Source: Rotaria macrura (lineage: Eukaryota; Rotifera; Eurotatoria; Philodinida; Philodinidae). Taken from it: a stretch of DNA of 64,000 bases. The translations under genes were made by a program, and so were the position numbers. Location: positions 1 to 64,000 of the forward strand of contig OENT01000035.1 in the NCBI GenBank assembly GCA_900239685.1, read 5' to 3'. The notes under the pieces are model-generated. The model worked only from the letters and a program-made list of their open reading frames with translations, did not search any database and was not told the DNA's origin. Positions 10,822-24,835 of the stretch are shown piece by piece. The number at the start of each line of letters is the position of its first letter. Position 1 is the first letter of the stretch.

Positions 10822-13800
10822 TTCATGCGCAGTCTGATATATATATATATATATCGATTTGAAAATATCCTTTTCCTTGTATAATAGGTTATGCAGCTAT
10901 TTTTTTTATATACAATGTATATAGTTTTGGCTCTATTCTTGTGTATGCGCTAGATAATTACAGTATAAATTCGTTTCTTTTTCTATACTACACTATTTAA
11001 ATCTTATGAATGAATTATTTGTAAAATATATCTGTATGTATACCAATTAATTGTAATGATATCTATAATAGATTAAAATATTTTAAAAATCAGAAATATT
11101 GTATAATTAAATGTTGGAGCAGAATAAATGATAGACTTAAGCTGAACTCAAGTATCAACCAGGTTTTTTTTTAATTCTAAACATAAAATAGATATCAATC
11201 ATTGATGTTTCGAAATCAAAGAAATATGATAAGATGATAGAATTTTGTGTTTTTACAAGTCATTTGTTTCTGGTGAATAGGAACTGCATTTATTAAAGCA
11301 TAAATGAACAGACGATGCATATTTTGTGTCATCTTACGCGATGACAGTTAGGAAGAACCCGTGAAAGCAACGAAAATATTGAAATGCAAGAAATTAGATT
11401 ACATGGTTAGACAATCTCATTAACTACCAAAAAGCGATTCAATTCCTTGAAGTTTTGGGGAAATTGTTCAATTGTATATTCATTCCAATATATTGCTTGA
11501 TTTGAATACGTAAATTGTTCTTTACATTCTATATCGATTAATTAGTTTTAAGTAGAAGTAGTATGCTATGAAAGCACGTGTTATATTTAAATGTAAATAG
11601 CTGTGATGACTAATAATCATATTTTAACAAATATCATTGAAAAATTGAGTAAGACATATCAAAGTCATAAGAATCTTAACAGTTATGTTTGAATACAATA
11701 GAAAAACGATGCTTTTCACCTTGCTTGTGAAAAATATCTTGCTGATAAGTGTAATGCGCAACATATTAGATACTTATATTTAAAAGAGTTGTTCAATAGA
11801 ATTTTTTTAATTACTGAGAATAACAAAGAATAATATCTTCGTGCGTGATCAAAAAAATTTTCGACACAATACATCGAAATGCTTCTTATCAATATAGATC
11901 CTGACTTTTACTAATTTTTTAAGTCATTAACTACCATTCAATATCATGCATCATAGAAACACAAAGTAATCTGATGAATAGCAGAGAAATTCTGTTGTGT
12001 GACAAACTGATATTAGTAGAGGTACCATTACATTTCTTGTTTTCTTCCATTGTGTGCTTATTATCATCGGGAATCTGTAAGATTGAAATGAAAAGAAAAC
12101 TTTTTATTCGAATGAAATATATCTTAGAACGAGTAATACAGACTGGGTAATGATTCCATTAGACTATCAAACATGTAATTGACGGCTTACTCGCTGGTTT
12201 TTCATTTGTAGGAGCTTTACTGATGCACATAAATAGATAGTTTATTTAATCATTAAAAAAAGTATATGAAAGAGTAATCCTAGGATAAAATCAGTCGTTC
12301 AATATAATGTTTTTGATTATTTCGATCTCCAAGAGAGCAACTGGGCCAACAACTTAGAATATCATTGTTCTGATTTTCTACTCAACATTTCAGATCTTAT
12401 TAGATTATAACAACCTCAAATAAATATTATCTCGACTATTTGTATTGGTCTTGCAAAAGAAATTATTCTCGTCTATGAATCGAAATATTTAAATCAGATG
12501 AGAGCTCTTTTTTTTTACCAAAGTGTACATAAAGTCGAAGATAATGAAGAAACGAAGTATCATTTCTCTCATCTGACATTGATTCATAGAAACAAGGAAT
12601 CGCCATGTTTCTTTAGTCTGAAACTTGATTTGTATACGATGCATGACTCTAAACTAAATTCTCTTTAATTATGTAAAACATCAGGAAGTGAAAGATTCTA
12701 TAGAAAGTCAATCTCACACGAACTAATCTGACAATGATTCCATGATCTTTAATTGCTAAGTGTCGTGTATCCAGAAGTTATTTTATGTAGTTAAACATAT
12801 AGGCATCTGTTTCTAAAAGAAACAACCAATTTGTGTGACTTTACTCTACTAAAAACGATTTTATCATTATTTGCGATCGTCTTCTGTCGCATGGTACCAA
12901 ATAAGAATATTAAAGTCAAAGAAATAAATTAGTAGGAAAATGACTATGATGTCATACAGCAGCAAATAGTAAAATTCAATATTTTTTTGAATTATCAACT
13001 GACTTGAACAAAAATACTAATCGATCAATTATCGCATAAAAATATTTTCATGGCATCCGCAATGAATAAATGCAATTATCTGTCTGCGTCAAAACATTCT
13101 TCGTTGCTTAATAACTCGTTAAAATCTTTTGTGTAAAATCATGGTTTTCTTCTATATACACGCGTCAACTGTATTTTTTATTAAAGAAAAACTTATTAAT
13201 CTCTCGATTTCCCAATAAATACGTTTTCAAAAAAAGAATGGACTCTCGAATAAAACATGAATGCTTATTTTGGTTGATTAAATTTTATTTCCTATGTTTT
13301 ATACACGTTATACGTGACTCTAATTTTATCAGCATGAGGATCCAACAATTGTTCAATACATTCGATAGATAACTACGTCAAGAGATTCCATCAAAAGAGT
13401 TCTTTTTCAATTTTATTCGAAACACCAGATTTCAGTCAAGGAGAAAATGCGTGTGAAAAATTATTTGCGAGAGCCGATGAATGAAACAAATGTAAACAGT
13501 AAGAATCAGTAAGTAAACATGAAATAAGTCAAACAATCAGATGATACTTCACGAAAGAGTTAGAATAAAATCTAGTGAATATTTTTAATGGTAAATTTCT
13601 CATGTATTTAGGCTTCGGTATAATAACAAGTATTTCTTATCGCTTGGATGATGACAGATGTATGAATCAATTGATTAAAACTGAGATTGATACTTTTTCT
13701 TGCCAAAGTACGACAATCGGCCTCAAACATTTAGTAAGATGGATTAAACTGAGGTCAACATCCAAAATCAGATAATTTAATGTATTTCCCTGTTGAGAAT

Positions 13801-14788
13801 CATTTCAAAAGCACGCATCAAAAAAATTATTAATTATTCTTCTTCATCTAATTTATGTTTATTATCTACAACATAGAGCATGCTCGCCTTAAATGTATGA
13901 GTCGTATTACGAATTTAAACATCTGCTAATTTTCTCGTTTCCTATTTGTAACATGCATGTGCATTTGAAAGAGAAGAAATCAAGTGAAGTTAATGGGTAC
14001 TAAAGTCAGAAAGCCTACTGCCCTGTTAGTGAAAAACATGTAAGTCACTGCAGAAAATCTTATAAGGCATTAAAAAATCAGGGTCAAATTACATCTTTTT
14101 TTCCATACTAATTCTAACTGATCATCGCATAAGATCATAACTTCTTCAGTCATTGTCTATCTAAAAAGTGAAGAACCATGATAATCATTATTTTGTGTGA
14201 ACAATTGAATAGTAAGAAATAATAAATGAGTCAATTTCTATCCATAAATAAAATTTAAAATACACAATGCACTTAATTCGTTTCGTTTTTAAAATATTTA
14301 AATATTTCTCAACATTTTGTTTCAGAGAATATACGCAAGAAGAGATTCATTTAACATTGTTGAAGATATTTTATAGACGCTTCATCTGTTTGCAGTATCT
14401 TCAGTCAATAGTATCGTTATGAATATCAAGATATTTTCTCATTTAAATTGTAAAAATGCATGATCTTCTCATTTATTAGTAATCCTATGAGATGATATTT
14501 CATTAGGTATGAATAGAAAAGTTTACGATGACAAAATAAAAATTTTACCGGTCGTTATATTTAATCTCTGATATTGTATATATGTGTATACTTGGCAAAC
14601 AATGACACAAGTGTTGTGTGTCCGGTTAATAGGAACTTACAAAAATAACTGTTGATCAGCTCAATAAAATCTTCGAAATAGTACTTATTTTTGTGTCATA
14701 ATTTATTCATTTGAGCGTTCATAAAAAGACTAGAATGCAGTAAAAATACAGCTTTTTATCGAACAAACTTGAAGATGCGTCCTTTCAT
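10822..14788. other. 3.9-kb intergenic region
   Basis: AT-rich with a short TA run at about 10839-10854 and no recognisable gene. The 66-codon open frame at 13575-13775 shows no domain. Both flanking genes end into this interval, so it holds two 3' regions and need not contain a promoter. Confidence 0.45.
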
Positions 14789-15528
14789 TTATTGACAACG
14801 TGCATCGTAGTAATTGAAGAAAAATCGTCCCAGTCTATCGTCATCCATCCAATGGTCTTGCTCGACGAATTCCTGTTTTGACAGACGCTTATCTCCATTT
14901 TTATCGAGTTTTTTTAATAAATATTTAACTTGAGAATCAGGTGAATATACTCCACGTCGTTCACCTTCAGGCAGACCAGATAAATCGTATATGGAGTCAA
15001 TCAATGGTTTCAATTCACGTTTTTCTAAGTATCTATTTTTATAATTACAACAATTGTATCAGATATAAGATAAGAGAAGGACTACTTACCCATTATGATT
15101 TCGATCAAACATGTCAAATAGTAATCCGAGGAAAATGTGTTCGTCATCGTTTTGTTCGGTTACGTTACTTGAATCTAGTTTATATGTCGTATTGATGAAT
15201 TCTGCAAAGTCAATTGTTCCATTGCCATCTCGATCTCTATGAAATTTGTCAAAATAAACAAAAACTAAAAACAATGCACAATACAATCTTACAATATTGC
15301 AAAGAGATGAGAAGCAAATTTTTCAATTGAACGTTCGGGCCAGATTTCATGAAGACTTTCATACAATTGTTCACGTGTCATTAAACCGTTGGGATATTGT
15401 TCAAGAAAATTATCATGACGACGACGAACTTCACTATCAACTAAATTTGTTTGACGACATATTTCGGCTATGTCCTTCGTTGTTAATTCTGTGACTGGAG
15501 AGCTAAGTTTCGACTTACGACTACCCAT
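14789..15528 (-). CDS. Neuronal-calcium-sensor-like EF-hand protein
   Basis: Three exons (15528-15293, 15236-15090, 15032-14789) join to 208 codons plus stop; introns are 56 and 57 bp with GT...AG ends. The start is MGSRKSKL, a glycine-2 context suited to N-myristoylation as in the NCS family. Like that family it is about 200 residues with a degenerate first EF-hand followed by loops DRDGNGTIDFAE, DRNHNGYLEKRE and DKNGDKRLSKQE. The first two loops have all usual calcium ligands; the last has Lys where Gly is normal at position 6, so its binding may be weak. The likely role is a membrane-associated calcium sensor regulating channels, kinases or receptors. It is too divergent for me to pick an NCS-1, hippocalcin or KChIP subtype. 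Confidence 0.88.
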
Positions 15529-18500
15529 GATTTTAAAAGATATGAACTAGTTGAAAGCAGACTAGAAAGAAAGAAAGAGAAAAAAGAGAAAATGTTTTGT
15601 GCTTACGTCATTCAAACATTGAGATACGTGCATATATGAATTTATTAATGATTCTTCTAGAATAATGCTATGTCAGTTGCTTATTGATTCAACAGAAAAC
15701 GATCTGACACAGTTTCTTGTATGAAAATTAATGTCATCATACGGTTTTATTTAGAATACATGACACAAAGAACGTGCCAGGTTCTTCAATAGTGCAAAGC
15801 ATCACCACAAGATTATACAGTAACATTTACATTGACATTACGACTTTTCACCTTTACAAGAATGAAAAAAATATGATAATACTGTCATATGATCAATAGC
15901 AAAAGCTTGCTCTAAAAGATGTTTGATGATAGTTATCATCTACTCAATCCATGAAAATTAGATCATCATCGATGAACATATCTATCATGTTTATGAAATT
16001 GAAGATAAGCATATGTGTGCTGGATGGCTTTCATCTTGTTTTTTTTGCAGTTCGGAGAATTGAAACTTGATATGACCTAATTTTTATGAATTTTATCTTA
16101 TTATTGTTTTAATTTTTGTAAACAATATGTTAACTGGCACAAAGAGATTGTTCAATGAGGGTGACATGTATTGCAACTAGGGAAATCACAACTAACAATC
16201 ATAAAATCGATACTTTCATTTAATTCCATATGACTTAACAAATTTTCTAAAAAATATGATCCAATGAGGATCTTTGTGCGTTCGAGATAATAACGCATAA
16301 AACATTGAATAACGCATTGTAAATTTATTTGAAATTGTTATTTAAAAATCATTTCTTTTCATCCTTCATCATAAATTTTGTTCGAAAACAATTCAACAAT
16401 ATGATACTCATACAACAAATATCATAGTTTATTTATTGAAAAGGAACGTATTTTGTTCTTGTCTAATATAATTAACCTATCTCTTTTGACTAGTATAAAG
16501 AATAGTAATAGTCACAAGCAACTTGGTATTTCAGATAAAGATATTTTATCAATAGGGTACTGTATATATATATGTTCTTCTAAGCCACTTCCCTGAGCTA
16601 GATGAATAATTTTTCCGAAAAGTTATCATGACTCGTTAACCATGGTTAACTGTGTTTAACATGTGTCGAGTTTTACTTGATGCACAAAATGAAGTTTGTA
16701 GCTTAATCTATGTCTTACAATCACTCCTCGTTTCACGCATTTAAATTTTTACAATAATCAGTTGCCGATCAAACGTGTGTCTCATGTTACTCAATACGTA
16801 CATCCAAATAGAAAATTGCAGCAAAAACAAATGTAGCTTGACAAATAAATTAACTTGGTCTAGGTTTTTTATACAAGTCAATATCAATCAACTTGAGTTC
16901 TCACTCAATTCAAATGAAGCTAAAGTCTCTTGTTAGACATGGCATTATTTTTTAAATGCTAATGCTACTAATTTGTACTAGTAGAGACACTACTGTAGTA
17001 ATAGTTCATAGATGAATGACTTATAAGCTTGACATCATCTGATTTTAGGATACATAAGAGATTACGTTTGAAAATTGTCGACTCTTCATTGATTATAGCC
17101 AGGGAAATGAATGTCTGTACGCGTATATCGTTGACGAAATCATATTTTCCGAAAACTATTGCATAACTGAAAAATAAATCGTGTCCAAGAACATCCCTTA
17201 TCACATCAATAGGCTTTGCCCGACAGAAAAGTACAATAAAAATGCTTATAAAAACAACGGTGAAATGCTTTGCTATTCACGCAATACTACTGCATAGATA
17301 AAAATCCCATGTTCATATTATAAAGGCTAACAGTATTTTTTGTCGTAGTGAAGCAATGGAAACAAGGATAAGTTAAAGCCTGAGGCAAACGTCACTCTTT
17401 TCCGGAGTAGTTTTGAATATGTCAGTAGATCGTTGATTAGCTAAACTAAAATAGTGAACGAGAAGTCACGCCGTTGTATTTTATTACTATTAATCTGATT
17501 AGAAATTCTATGAATTAGAAAAACTATTCACACATATGTATTCACATTTTTTCCCCTACTTTTTGTGTACAAATGAAACAATAAGGATATAAAGTGCTTA
17601 GCTATATTTTCCATCAGATGTCGCTTGTAAAGATTATATTGATACCGTATGAATATTTTCATTTTATTGTCTATGAATTAATGTCACTCTTAAATTAACT
17701 TTAACTTTTAAACATCGGACAGTATTCAAATCAGCCTTAGTGTTATCATTTTATTTTGATTTGTTGCATGATTCAGTCCAATCTGAATTTTGGACAAAAG
17801 AAAACTTATCTATAAATAACCTTTAATTTTGACATAAATACATACAAACTGAACTTTGAGTCTATTTACTGATTTGCACTAGCCGTTATTTGTTTCTTAA
17901 TATGGTTGTCCTAGTTAATAGTTTGAATCTGCTGTGATTATGTCAACTACTTTATTTATACGACATGTATCTTTTCTTTCATTTTCATTAATATAATGTT
18001 CCGATTGGAAAATCAAAGTCGAATCTTTTTGTCTGTTATGCATGTGCGAGCAATTTATATTGCTTACATTGTCTTGTTGCAAAACAAAAATCATGGTACT
18101 TATTCACAACGTGCATTACTCCCATCCTTTGCGATTTATATTATCTTTTCAAAAGTTCCAACCGAACTTATTCGATCTTTGATAAATATCACTTTACGCA
18201 GTCGTCATAGCGATGAATATTATTTTCATACGTAAACGTTACAGGTATGATCAATTTACAGACCATAGCATATCCATGGGATACATCGAGGAAAACAGTC
18301 CCTGGAACCTGTTCCTATTGTGAGAAAGAACTGCATTGCTCACACTGACAAATATATTCTGACGAACAAACTATTTCAACTGATTTCGAGCGTTCGGCTT
18401 CATCTTTTGGTTCTAATGCTTATGAACTATTCATGAACAGCAATGGCTCCTTTACTGGTTTTTCCGTAAAAGTAAAGTTTTTCGGAAATGTCTTGCTGTT

Positions 18501-19518
18501 GTTGTTATGAAAAAAACTAGTAAAACAATCATTGCTCTTCACTAATAGGTCATAAGCACAAATATTTCAAGGCTTTTCTTAATCTCACTGAGATTCACCT
18601 AGAGCAAAAACATGAAACCGAGAACTCGGAATCAGTTGGGGTAGGTTCCTCTTAAGTTGATCGCATGCATGTTCACTGTTACGGTTATAATCATTGCTTG
18701 TTGTTTCAATGCCACTCGTAATTTAACAGATGTAACGCAATGCAAAGGCATTATAGTAACGTGAGACAAAGTCAGGGATCGAGCACTCGATTCTTATGAC
18801 TCATGCATATGTTTTTGAATAAATACTCTTATATTTGTATTAATGAGTATACATGTAATTTAAGAAATTTTTCTGTCTTTTTCTGTCACTCATGCGCTTC
18901 TATCTAATCTAAATCGTTATATCTTATGCTGTAGACCTCTACTTATATGTTTACCAACTTTGAAGCTATTAGTGGTTGCAGCATCGAATGGAATATTTCG
19001 AAACCGAAGCGAAGCGAAGTAAAGCAAAGAATATATTTTATATGAGTCAATATGTGGTGTTCGTGTGAAATAGAAGCGGCTTTAGGTATTTCTTAACGAA
19101 TTTTTACGAATAAAACTGCTGTAAATAATCACTTTGATTTTATAAGTCATTCCAAAGAACCGTAACTGATACACAATGGTATTATCCAAAGTTTTTGTAT
19201 AACAGCACTATATTTATGGTTATCCTTTTAGTAATAATGATAGTACCAATACATCGAATCAATCAAAAATAATTATACAGTGTCATTTGTTATACTTCGC
19301 GATCTTGGATAGCTTTTCATGGACATTTAGTAAACGCACACATACGAAACTATGACTATTGAGTTACACATAGTTCTCAATGACCTTAAATCAAGTATCC
19401 AACTGTTTAGCCTCAAATGAAACTATGTTCGTACTGCTTCCACCTAACAATAAATAGAACAACATTTAAGACAAATGTAAGCGACTGTGCTCGTTTAAAT
19501 TGAAGATTAGAATTTCTT
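15529..19518. other. 4-kb intergenic region
   Basis: AT-rich, no gene recognised. Open frames at 16968-17204 (-) and 17996-18235 (+) have no domain signature and no plausible splice partners. It contains the promoter side of the EF-hand gene, but no clear motif. Confidence 0.45.
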
Positions 19519-19622
19519 ACTCAAGCAGACAAACATTTGGAAAAACACGTTAATAACTCACAAGCGGCGTTCCCGATTTTGAATCACTAATGCGTTTTTC
19601 CAAATGTTTGCCTGCCTGGGTA
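19519..19622. mobile_element. MITE, CAGACAAACATTTGG family, short copy
   Basis: About 27-bp imperfect inverted ends: TCAAGCAGACAAACATTTGG at the left and CCAAATGTTTGCCTGCCTGG at the right, only 104 bp in total. The same ends bound a 370-bp element at 40788-41157. No coding capacity; superfamily undetermined. Confidence 0.75.
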
Positions 19623-20362
19623 GTCAACGCCACTTTTCATAGTCATTGTTGTTAGTTTTCATCATGTATTGCCCAATATCATTGATGAATACTTACCTGG
19701 TGCAGGTGTTGATTTAAATTAGCATTAATAGTTAAGCGGCAAAGTACGAATATCAGTGTTTAACTTCAATATATTTCTTCATTGGAATATATCTAATAAG
19801 CAGTTTCATTTCTGATACACGCACATATAGAACTAGAAAACGTTCAACGTGAACGGTATGTTCGTTGGTAATATCACAACTAGTACATCATGAGTATATA
19901 TGAAACAAGAAGTCTAGACTGAATATACATAGAGATTAATAGCTATATTACCGATCTTACTCTTTATATTTAGAATAATTCATTTTCTAAATTGCCGATA
20001 TACTTAAAAGTATGGAATCAGTTTAAGATTTATACGCATTAAGTTTAGACGTACAGAATTTTTCTCTCTGATACCTATTCTCTACAAAAATAGTTTGAAT
20101 AAAATGTCTATTTTCAAAAAGATGAAACTTTCATTGCTGATCATCTTTGCACTAATTATATTTTCTATTCAAGTTGAATTTCTATTCATCAATCTACTTA
20201 ATTACACTAGTTCATACGACATTGTATGTGATAACTAAAAAATCGTATAAATTAATGATATTTAAAATATGTCTTATTATTAAATTAAGATATTGTCGAA
20301 TTCAATTTTTTTAGTCATCAATAATTTTTAGTCTTATTTTCATTGAAGATAGTTTTAAAGAA
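19623..20362. other. Region upstream of the carbonic anhydrase gene
   Basis: Mostly non-coding. A 44-codon open frame at 20104-20238 begins with a basic start and a strongly hydrophobic run like a signal peptide, but it ends before the carbonic anhydrase ATG and I could not join it in frame. It could hold the promoter of the gene at 20363. Confidence 0.35.
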
Positions 20363-21338
20363 ATGGCCTGTACACATACGGCGCGTAAAGGAATACATCG
20401 TATTCTTGATGGTATTATGAAGTATCGTCATGAATTAAGACCATCACTCCTAGAAGAATTTAAAAAAGTTGCACTCGGACCTTCGGTAGGAATCATGCTT
20501 TTTTGAATTTTGTCATTATCCGCAACCGAAAAGTTATTCTTTCTATCTAAGCCTGAAGGACTTCTTTTAACATGTGTTGATAGCCGTGTCGTTGCATCTC
20601 GTTTAACACAAGCTGTGCCTGGTCAATTATTTTTTGTCCGAAATCCTGGTATGAATCTTATTTCATGTATTTACCATAAATATGAATTTATTTTTCTTTT
20701 CACTTTTGTTATCAAGGTAATTTAGTTCCTCCATATGAGTATTATAAAAATAATGCCGTTGTTGGTGGTGAATGTGCAGCATTAGAATTAGCTTGCTCAA
20801 GAAATAATGTCCCGGTAATTGCTGTTTTTGGTCACTCAGACTGTAAAGCAATGAATTTATTGTATCGCATTCGTAATGAAATTTCTAAGCCATCCAATAG
20901 TCCGCTTGAGCAATGGCTTAAAATTCATGCCAAAGGAACAGTTGAACAATTTCAAAAATTAGAATCTTCAGGCGATTACAAACGTAAACTTATCTTTGCA
21001 AGTGCACAGCATCACGAGGATGATTTCGAAGCATATATTGATCCAAGTAATGAATTCAAACATTCAGACAAACTATCTCAAGTAAGAACGACGATACATT
21101 GTTATACGTAGTAAATATATATTCACCTCTTATTTTATAGGTTAATACATTAGAACAATTACAACATTTCTTGTCTTATCCATTTTTACGAGAACGCCTT
21201 AATCGAAAAGAATTACAAGTACATGCATTATGGACAGACATTTACAAAGGAGAAGTATACATGTTCTCATTTAAAGAAAAATGCTTTATCAAAATTGATG
21301 ATGATACTTACAAAAATTTTGTAAAAGAATGCAGCTAG
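20363..21338 (+). CDS. Beta-class carbonic anhydrase
   Basis: Exons 20363-20485, 20552-20648, 20717-21081 and 21141-21338 give 260 codons plus stop; introns are 59-68 bp. It interconverts CO2 and bicarbonate with a zinc cofactor. The beta-class signature is complete: Cys49, Asp51 and Arg53 in CVDSRV, and His113 and Cys116 in GHSDC, supplying zinc ligands and the Asp-Arg gate. The first exon (ARKGIHRILDGIMKYR) matches the usual N-terminal helix. The acceptor at 20551 was chosen because it yields the expected PSPEGLLLTC junction. Beta enzymes occur in many invertebrates, fungi, plants and bacteria but not vertebrates. The start shows no clear mitochondrial presequence, so location is unresolved. 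Confidence 0.94.
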
Positions 21339-21897
21339 TCGACTTACATGCTCACGAACCGTTCTTTTTATTTTTCTTTTTATTTTCTTTTATCTGTTTA
21401 TCTATCTATATACATATATCTCTAGATTCTCATATCTATTTTTTTAGTATTAATGTAAACAACAATTAAAATGTAGTTTAGACATGCATTTTTCTATATT
21501 TTCTTGATTAAAATTGTTATTAGAATAATATTTATAATCTATTATATGAAAAAAGAAGCATTTAATCTCAATAAAATATATATTTATACTAGCAAAATAA
21601 TTCTAATAATTTTCTTACTTAAGAATCCATAATTTGAAAAGAAGAAACTTAAAGCATCCTTGTACGTAAGACATCGAAACGTTTAAAAATCGAATTGCTA
21701 TTGAAATATAGCCATGGTTTGTATTTCATCGATAGAAGTTGACTTGTTGCTTTAATATGAATAAACAATAATAGCATTAAAAAACTCTTTAATGTTTTGT
21801 AGTAAAAGCAGGGTGAGACATGTGTATCGGTTTTTCTCTTGATTGCTATCACAGATCGAACATGAAGTACACAAATACTTCTTCTTCTACGCTCTAT
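21339..21897. other. 3' flank of carbonic anhydrase gene
   Basis: T-rich then A-rich DNA with AATAAA-like strings (for example near 21571), suitable for polyadenylation. No other feature seen. Confidence 0.4.
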
Positions 21898-22243
21898 TTA
21901 ACCCTTTCCGCCTGGTTCCCAGAAATTAAAGAGCAAAAATCTGTTCTTACATTTTTTTTATTGTTGCATCTCATGGATAAAAAAAATATAACTTTTGGAG
22001 AAAACAAGTTATTGTATACTTCACGACGTCGTGTTACGATTTGGCAACAGTCAGTCGCAAAGGGTCAAAAATTTGAAAAATAATTCTTTTTCTGTTTTCG
22101 ATCATCAAAAACCACTAATTTGTGCTTCTCTCAGGTATTCATAGCGTTATTTCAACAAAAATAGATACAATTTTCACATAACAAAGAAATAGAGAAAAAA
22201 AACATTAATAATTAACCATTTCCAACCGACTGCCAGAACCCAG

Positions 22244-22413
22244 GTCGAACGAGACGGTCCACATACGGCTCCGTCTACGGCTCTATGATTGGACGCAGTA
22301 ATACGGTCTTCTCATAATCAATTTATTGTCTGTGCACGCCATTATACTGAGACAATACGTGCCCATAATGCTGTGTCTTATACGGTCCGTATATGGGCAG
22401 TATCATTCCACCT
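22244..22413. repeat. TACGGCCGT-type element, diverged copy inside the TTAA element
   Basis: The segment is bounded by ACCCAGGTCG and CCACCTGGGA with internal CATACGG, ATACGGTC and TATACGGTCCGTATATGG words. Ends and vocabulary match the copies at 5-90 and 3216-4003. Its right end coincides with the start of the inverted arm at 22420. Confidence 0.5.
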
Positions 22414-22734
22414 GGGAAGACAGGTAGCGAAAACTCGATTCTTGTAGATGTTTTGTTTCTCTAGCATAAGGATGGAACAATTGTATTTGTCGGAAAAAAG
22501 CGATTGTGCACCAAAAGTTGGGATGTTGGCAAATGGCAACACTCGAGCAAAAGAAGTTGAAAGGTTTGGAAAAAATAGGTTTTATCTTCTCTCGAAGAGG
22601 AAACTTTTGTGATTTTATTGCATCCATACCTCTAGAATAAACCATAGTTTATCTCTTCATTCGTCTGTTGCAACTGAAAGGTCAAATATTTCTAGAATAC
22701 TTCACAATTTATCGAAATCAAGGGATCAAAGCAG

Positions 22735-22960
22735 ATACACGTATCCCGGTGTTCTCTACATCCCCACTATATCCAACACAAGAGGATCCGCAAGAAATCT
22801 TCGGATCTTGGTTACGGTAAGGATCTAGAGGATATGGTTGCAATACAGAGGATGTAGTGGGATCCAGAGAATACGATGAGGATGCAGAGGATATAATAGA
22901 AATTCGAAGAGTACGGAGAATATTAAGAGGGTGTAGAGGATCCTGGTGGCCGTTTTTCTC
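22735..22960. repeat. GAGGAT/GGATCC-word-rich core
   Basis: A run of imperfect AGAGGATRT and GGATCC words, in both orientations, lies between the inverted arms of the composite element. Open frames on both strands cross it (22718-23032 minus, 22857-23075 plus) and are low-complexity, so it is not coding. Confidence 0.5.
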
Positions 22961-24114
22961 GTCTGTAAAAAATGTTGGAATGAGATATACTGAAGCAGTC
23001 AAGTTGAAGTTTAGACTTTTCGATCTGCACAATTTCGCTCAGTCAACTGTTTTGCAAGCATCGAACGAACGTTAGAAAAAACGAGCAATCGAAAAATTAA
23101 GTAGCCTATATCTTTATTATTTTGAACTTAACTCCTCATAGCACATAAGGCCATGTTGTCAGCTTGAACATATATGCAGAATATCCTATTCAAATTCATT
23201 GATAATGATGGAATGTCTCAACCAGTACTGAGTCGGTATTAATCTTATTGTATATATCGTATATAATGCTCGTTTTATTGACTCCATCGAATTTTCTCTT
23301 ATGTATCGCATACGTATCTCCTAGATCCTCACTCTGTCCTCCGGATTCCCATTGTATCATCCCCGTAACCGCAGCACAGGGAATCCACTTGTTCCCAGTT
23401 GATCGAAATGCTACAAAGTTAGCCAGATCTTCTAAGAAAAACTGAAGAAGTTTCGAAACATTTTAGAAAATTTCAGAGCAGACTAGGCTGTTTTGAGCTA
23501 GCCTATTTACGAATCCTCGAAAACATTCTAGTTGTGGATTTCTTCAATTTTTCTGAAAAGATCTCACTAACTCTAGCATTTCGATGAATTGTTGAGTATT
23601 CTAGAAATATTAGACCTTTTAGTTGCAGTAGACGAACAGAGAGACAAACTATGGTTTATTATAGAGTCATGGATGCAAAAAAATTAAAAAAACTTGCTCT
23701 GCGAGATAAGGAAAAACAATATTTTTTTCCAAAATTTTTGACCCATTTCGGCCGGGTGTTGCCAAATGGCAGCATTCCTATTTTTCATTGTCCGGTTACA
23801 TTGAATAATCGATCTTTCCGGCTCAATATACAACTGATCTACGAAGGAAAATTAGCCACCAGTTATCTCTGACATTGAGAGTCTACAGGAAAATATTTTT
23901 TACAATTCAAATGCTCTTTTGGAGCATTATGAGTACATTATGTCATTTTCTCAGTGAAAAGTTTTTTTTGCTTTATGAATCATCAGTATGTATTGAAATG
24001 TGTTATAGTAATTATCAAACCGTTAAAATATTTTATATCATCACTAGAAGCGAGTCCTTTGTGAAATATTGACTCAATGTTGCCGAATAGCAACATACGG
24101 CTGTAATGGGTTAA

Positions 24115-24835
24115 ATGATCTCATCAATCCATTGCAGCTTAATATAGTAAGGTAAGTAAATGTATGAGTAAAATTTCTTTTCACATACATCTATGAATTT
24201 TACTTTAACATAGGGAAAGAAATTATGATTATTTACTTTTGACACGGATTGAGAATTTTCCGAATGAAGAAGATATAATAAAACGAAATTGAACTAAATA
24301 CGAAACAAATCTCAGAATGAAAATGACTAATTTGAAAATAGGAAACATGTTTTCTAGAGTCGTAAAATAATGTGACGATATCGTTCATGGTGATCATTAA
24401 GCATTGACTCATTGCTGTGACGTACTTCAGTTCTTTATTACATGATAATATTGGATGTGCTATTCATGTCAAACATAATATCTAATATTACATGAGAAAA
24501 AACCGACATGATCATGTGATCATTTGAAATGCGAACGAAAAACCACATTTTATTTCTACATAAGTATACATTTATATATTGATTGATCATTTTTGTATCA
24601 GATTACGTATTGCAAGTTAAAGTCGAGTATGTTTATCAACCATTAAATACTTCAATGGTCATTACTACTAAATTGATACGATGTTGCATTCCTAAGTCCA
24701 GAAGAACGGTGAGAAACATATGGCTTTCTTCTCATCGGACTCGATTTTTTAAAATATAAATCAAGACGTTCTTTATCAATGTTACGATCGATTTAATCGA
24801 GTTTTTTCCTCTTGATTTAGTTTTTGTGGCGTAGA
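24115..24835. other. Upstream region of the GH31 pseudogene
   Basis: AT-rich non-coding DNA that would have contained the glucosidase promoter. No distinct motif recognised. Confidence 0.4.

Larger units (their letters stand above)
21898..24114. mobile_element. TTAA-bounded composite inverted-repeat element (piggyBac-like ends)
   Basis: The left end reads TTAACCCTTTCCGCC and the right end, reverse-complemented, TTAACCCATTACAGCC, both at TTAA, the target of piggyBac-type elements. Inside, about 22420-22715 recurs reverse-complemented at about 23583-23880, so open frames at 22403-22645 (-) and 23651-23872 (+) translate to related peptides starting MVYSRGMDA and MVYYRVMDA. Subterminal words such as TGTTGCCAAATGGCA recur near 22050, 22530, 23760 and 24080, implying several nested or rearranged ends. 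There is no intact transposase. It also contains a TACGGCCGT copy and a GAGGAT-rich core. Confidence 0.6.

Noticed and set aside
20104-20238. 44-codon ORF with signal-peptide-like start upstream of carbonic anhydrase
   Set aside because: I could not splice it in frame to the enzyme, and the enzyme has a complete N-terminal helix without it.
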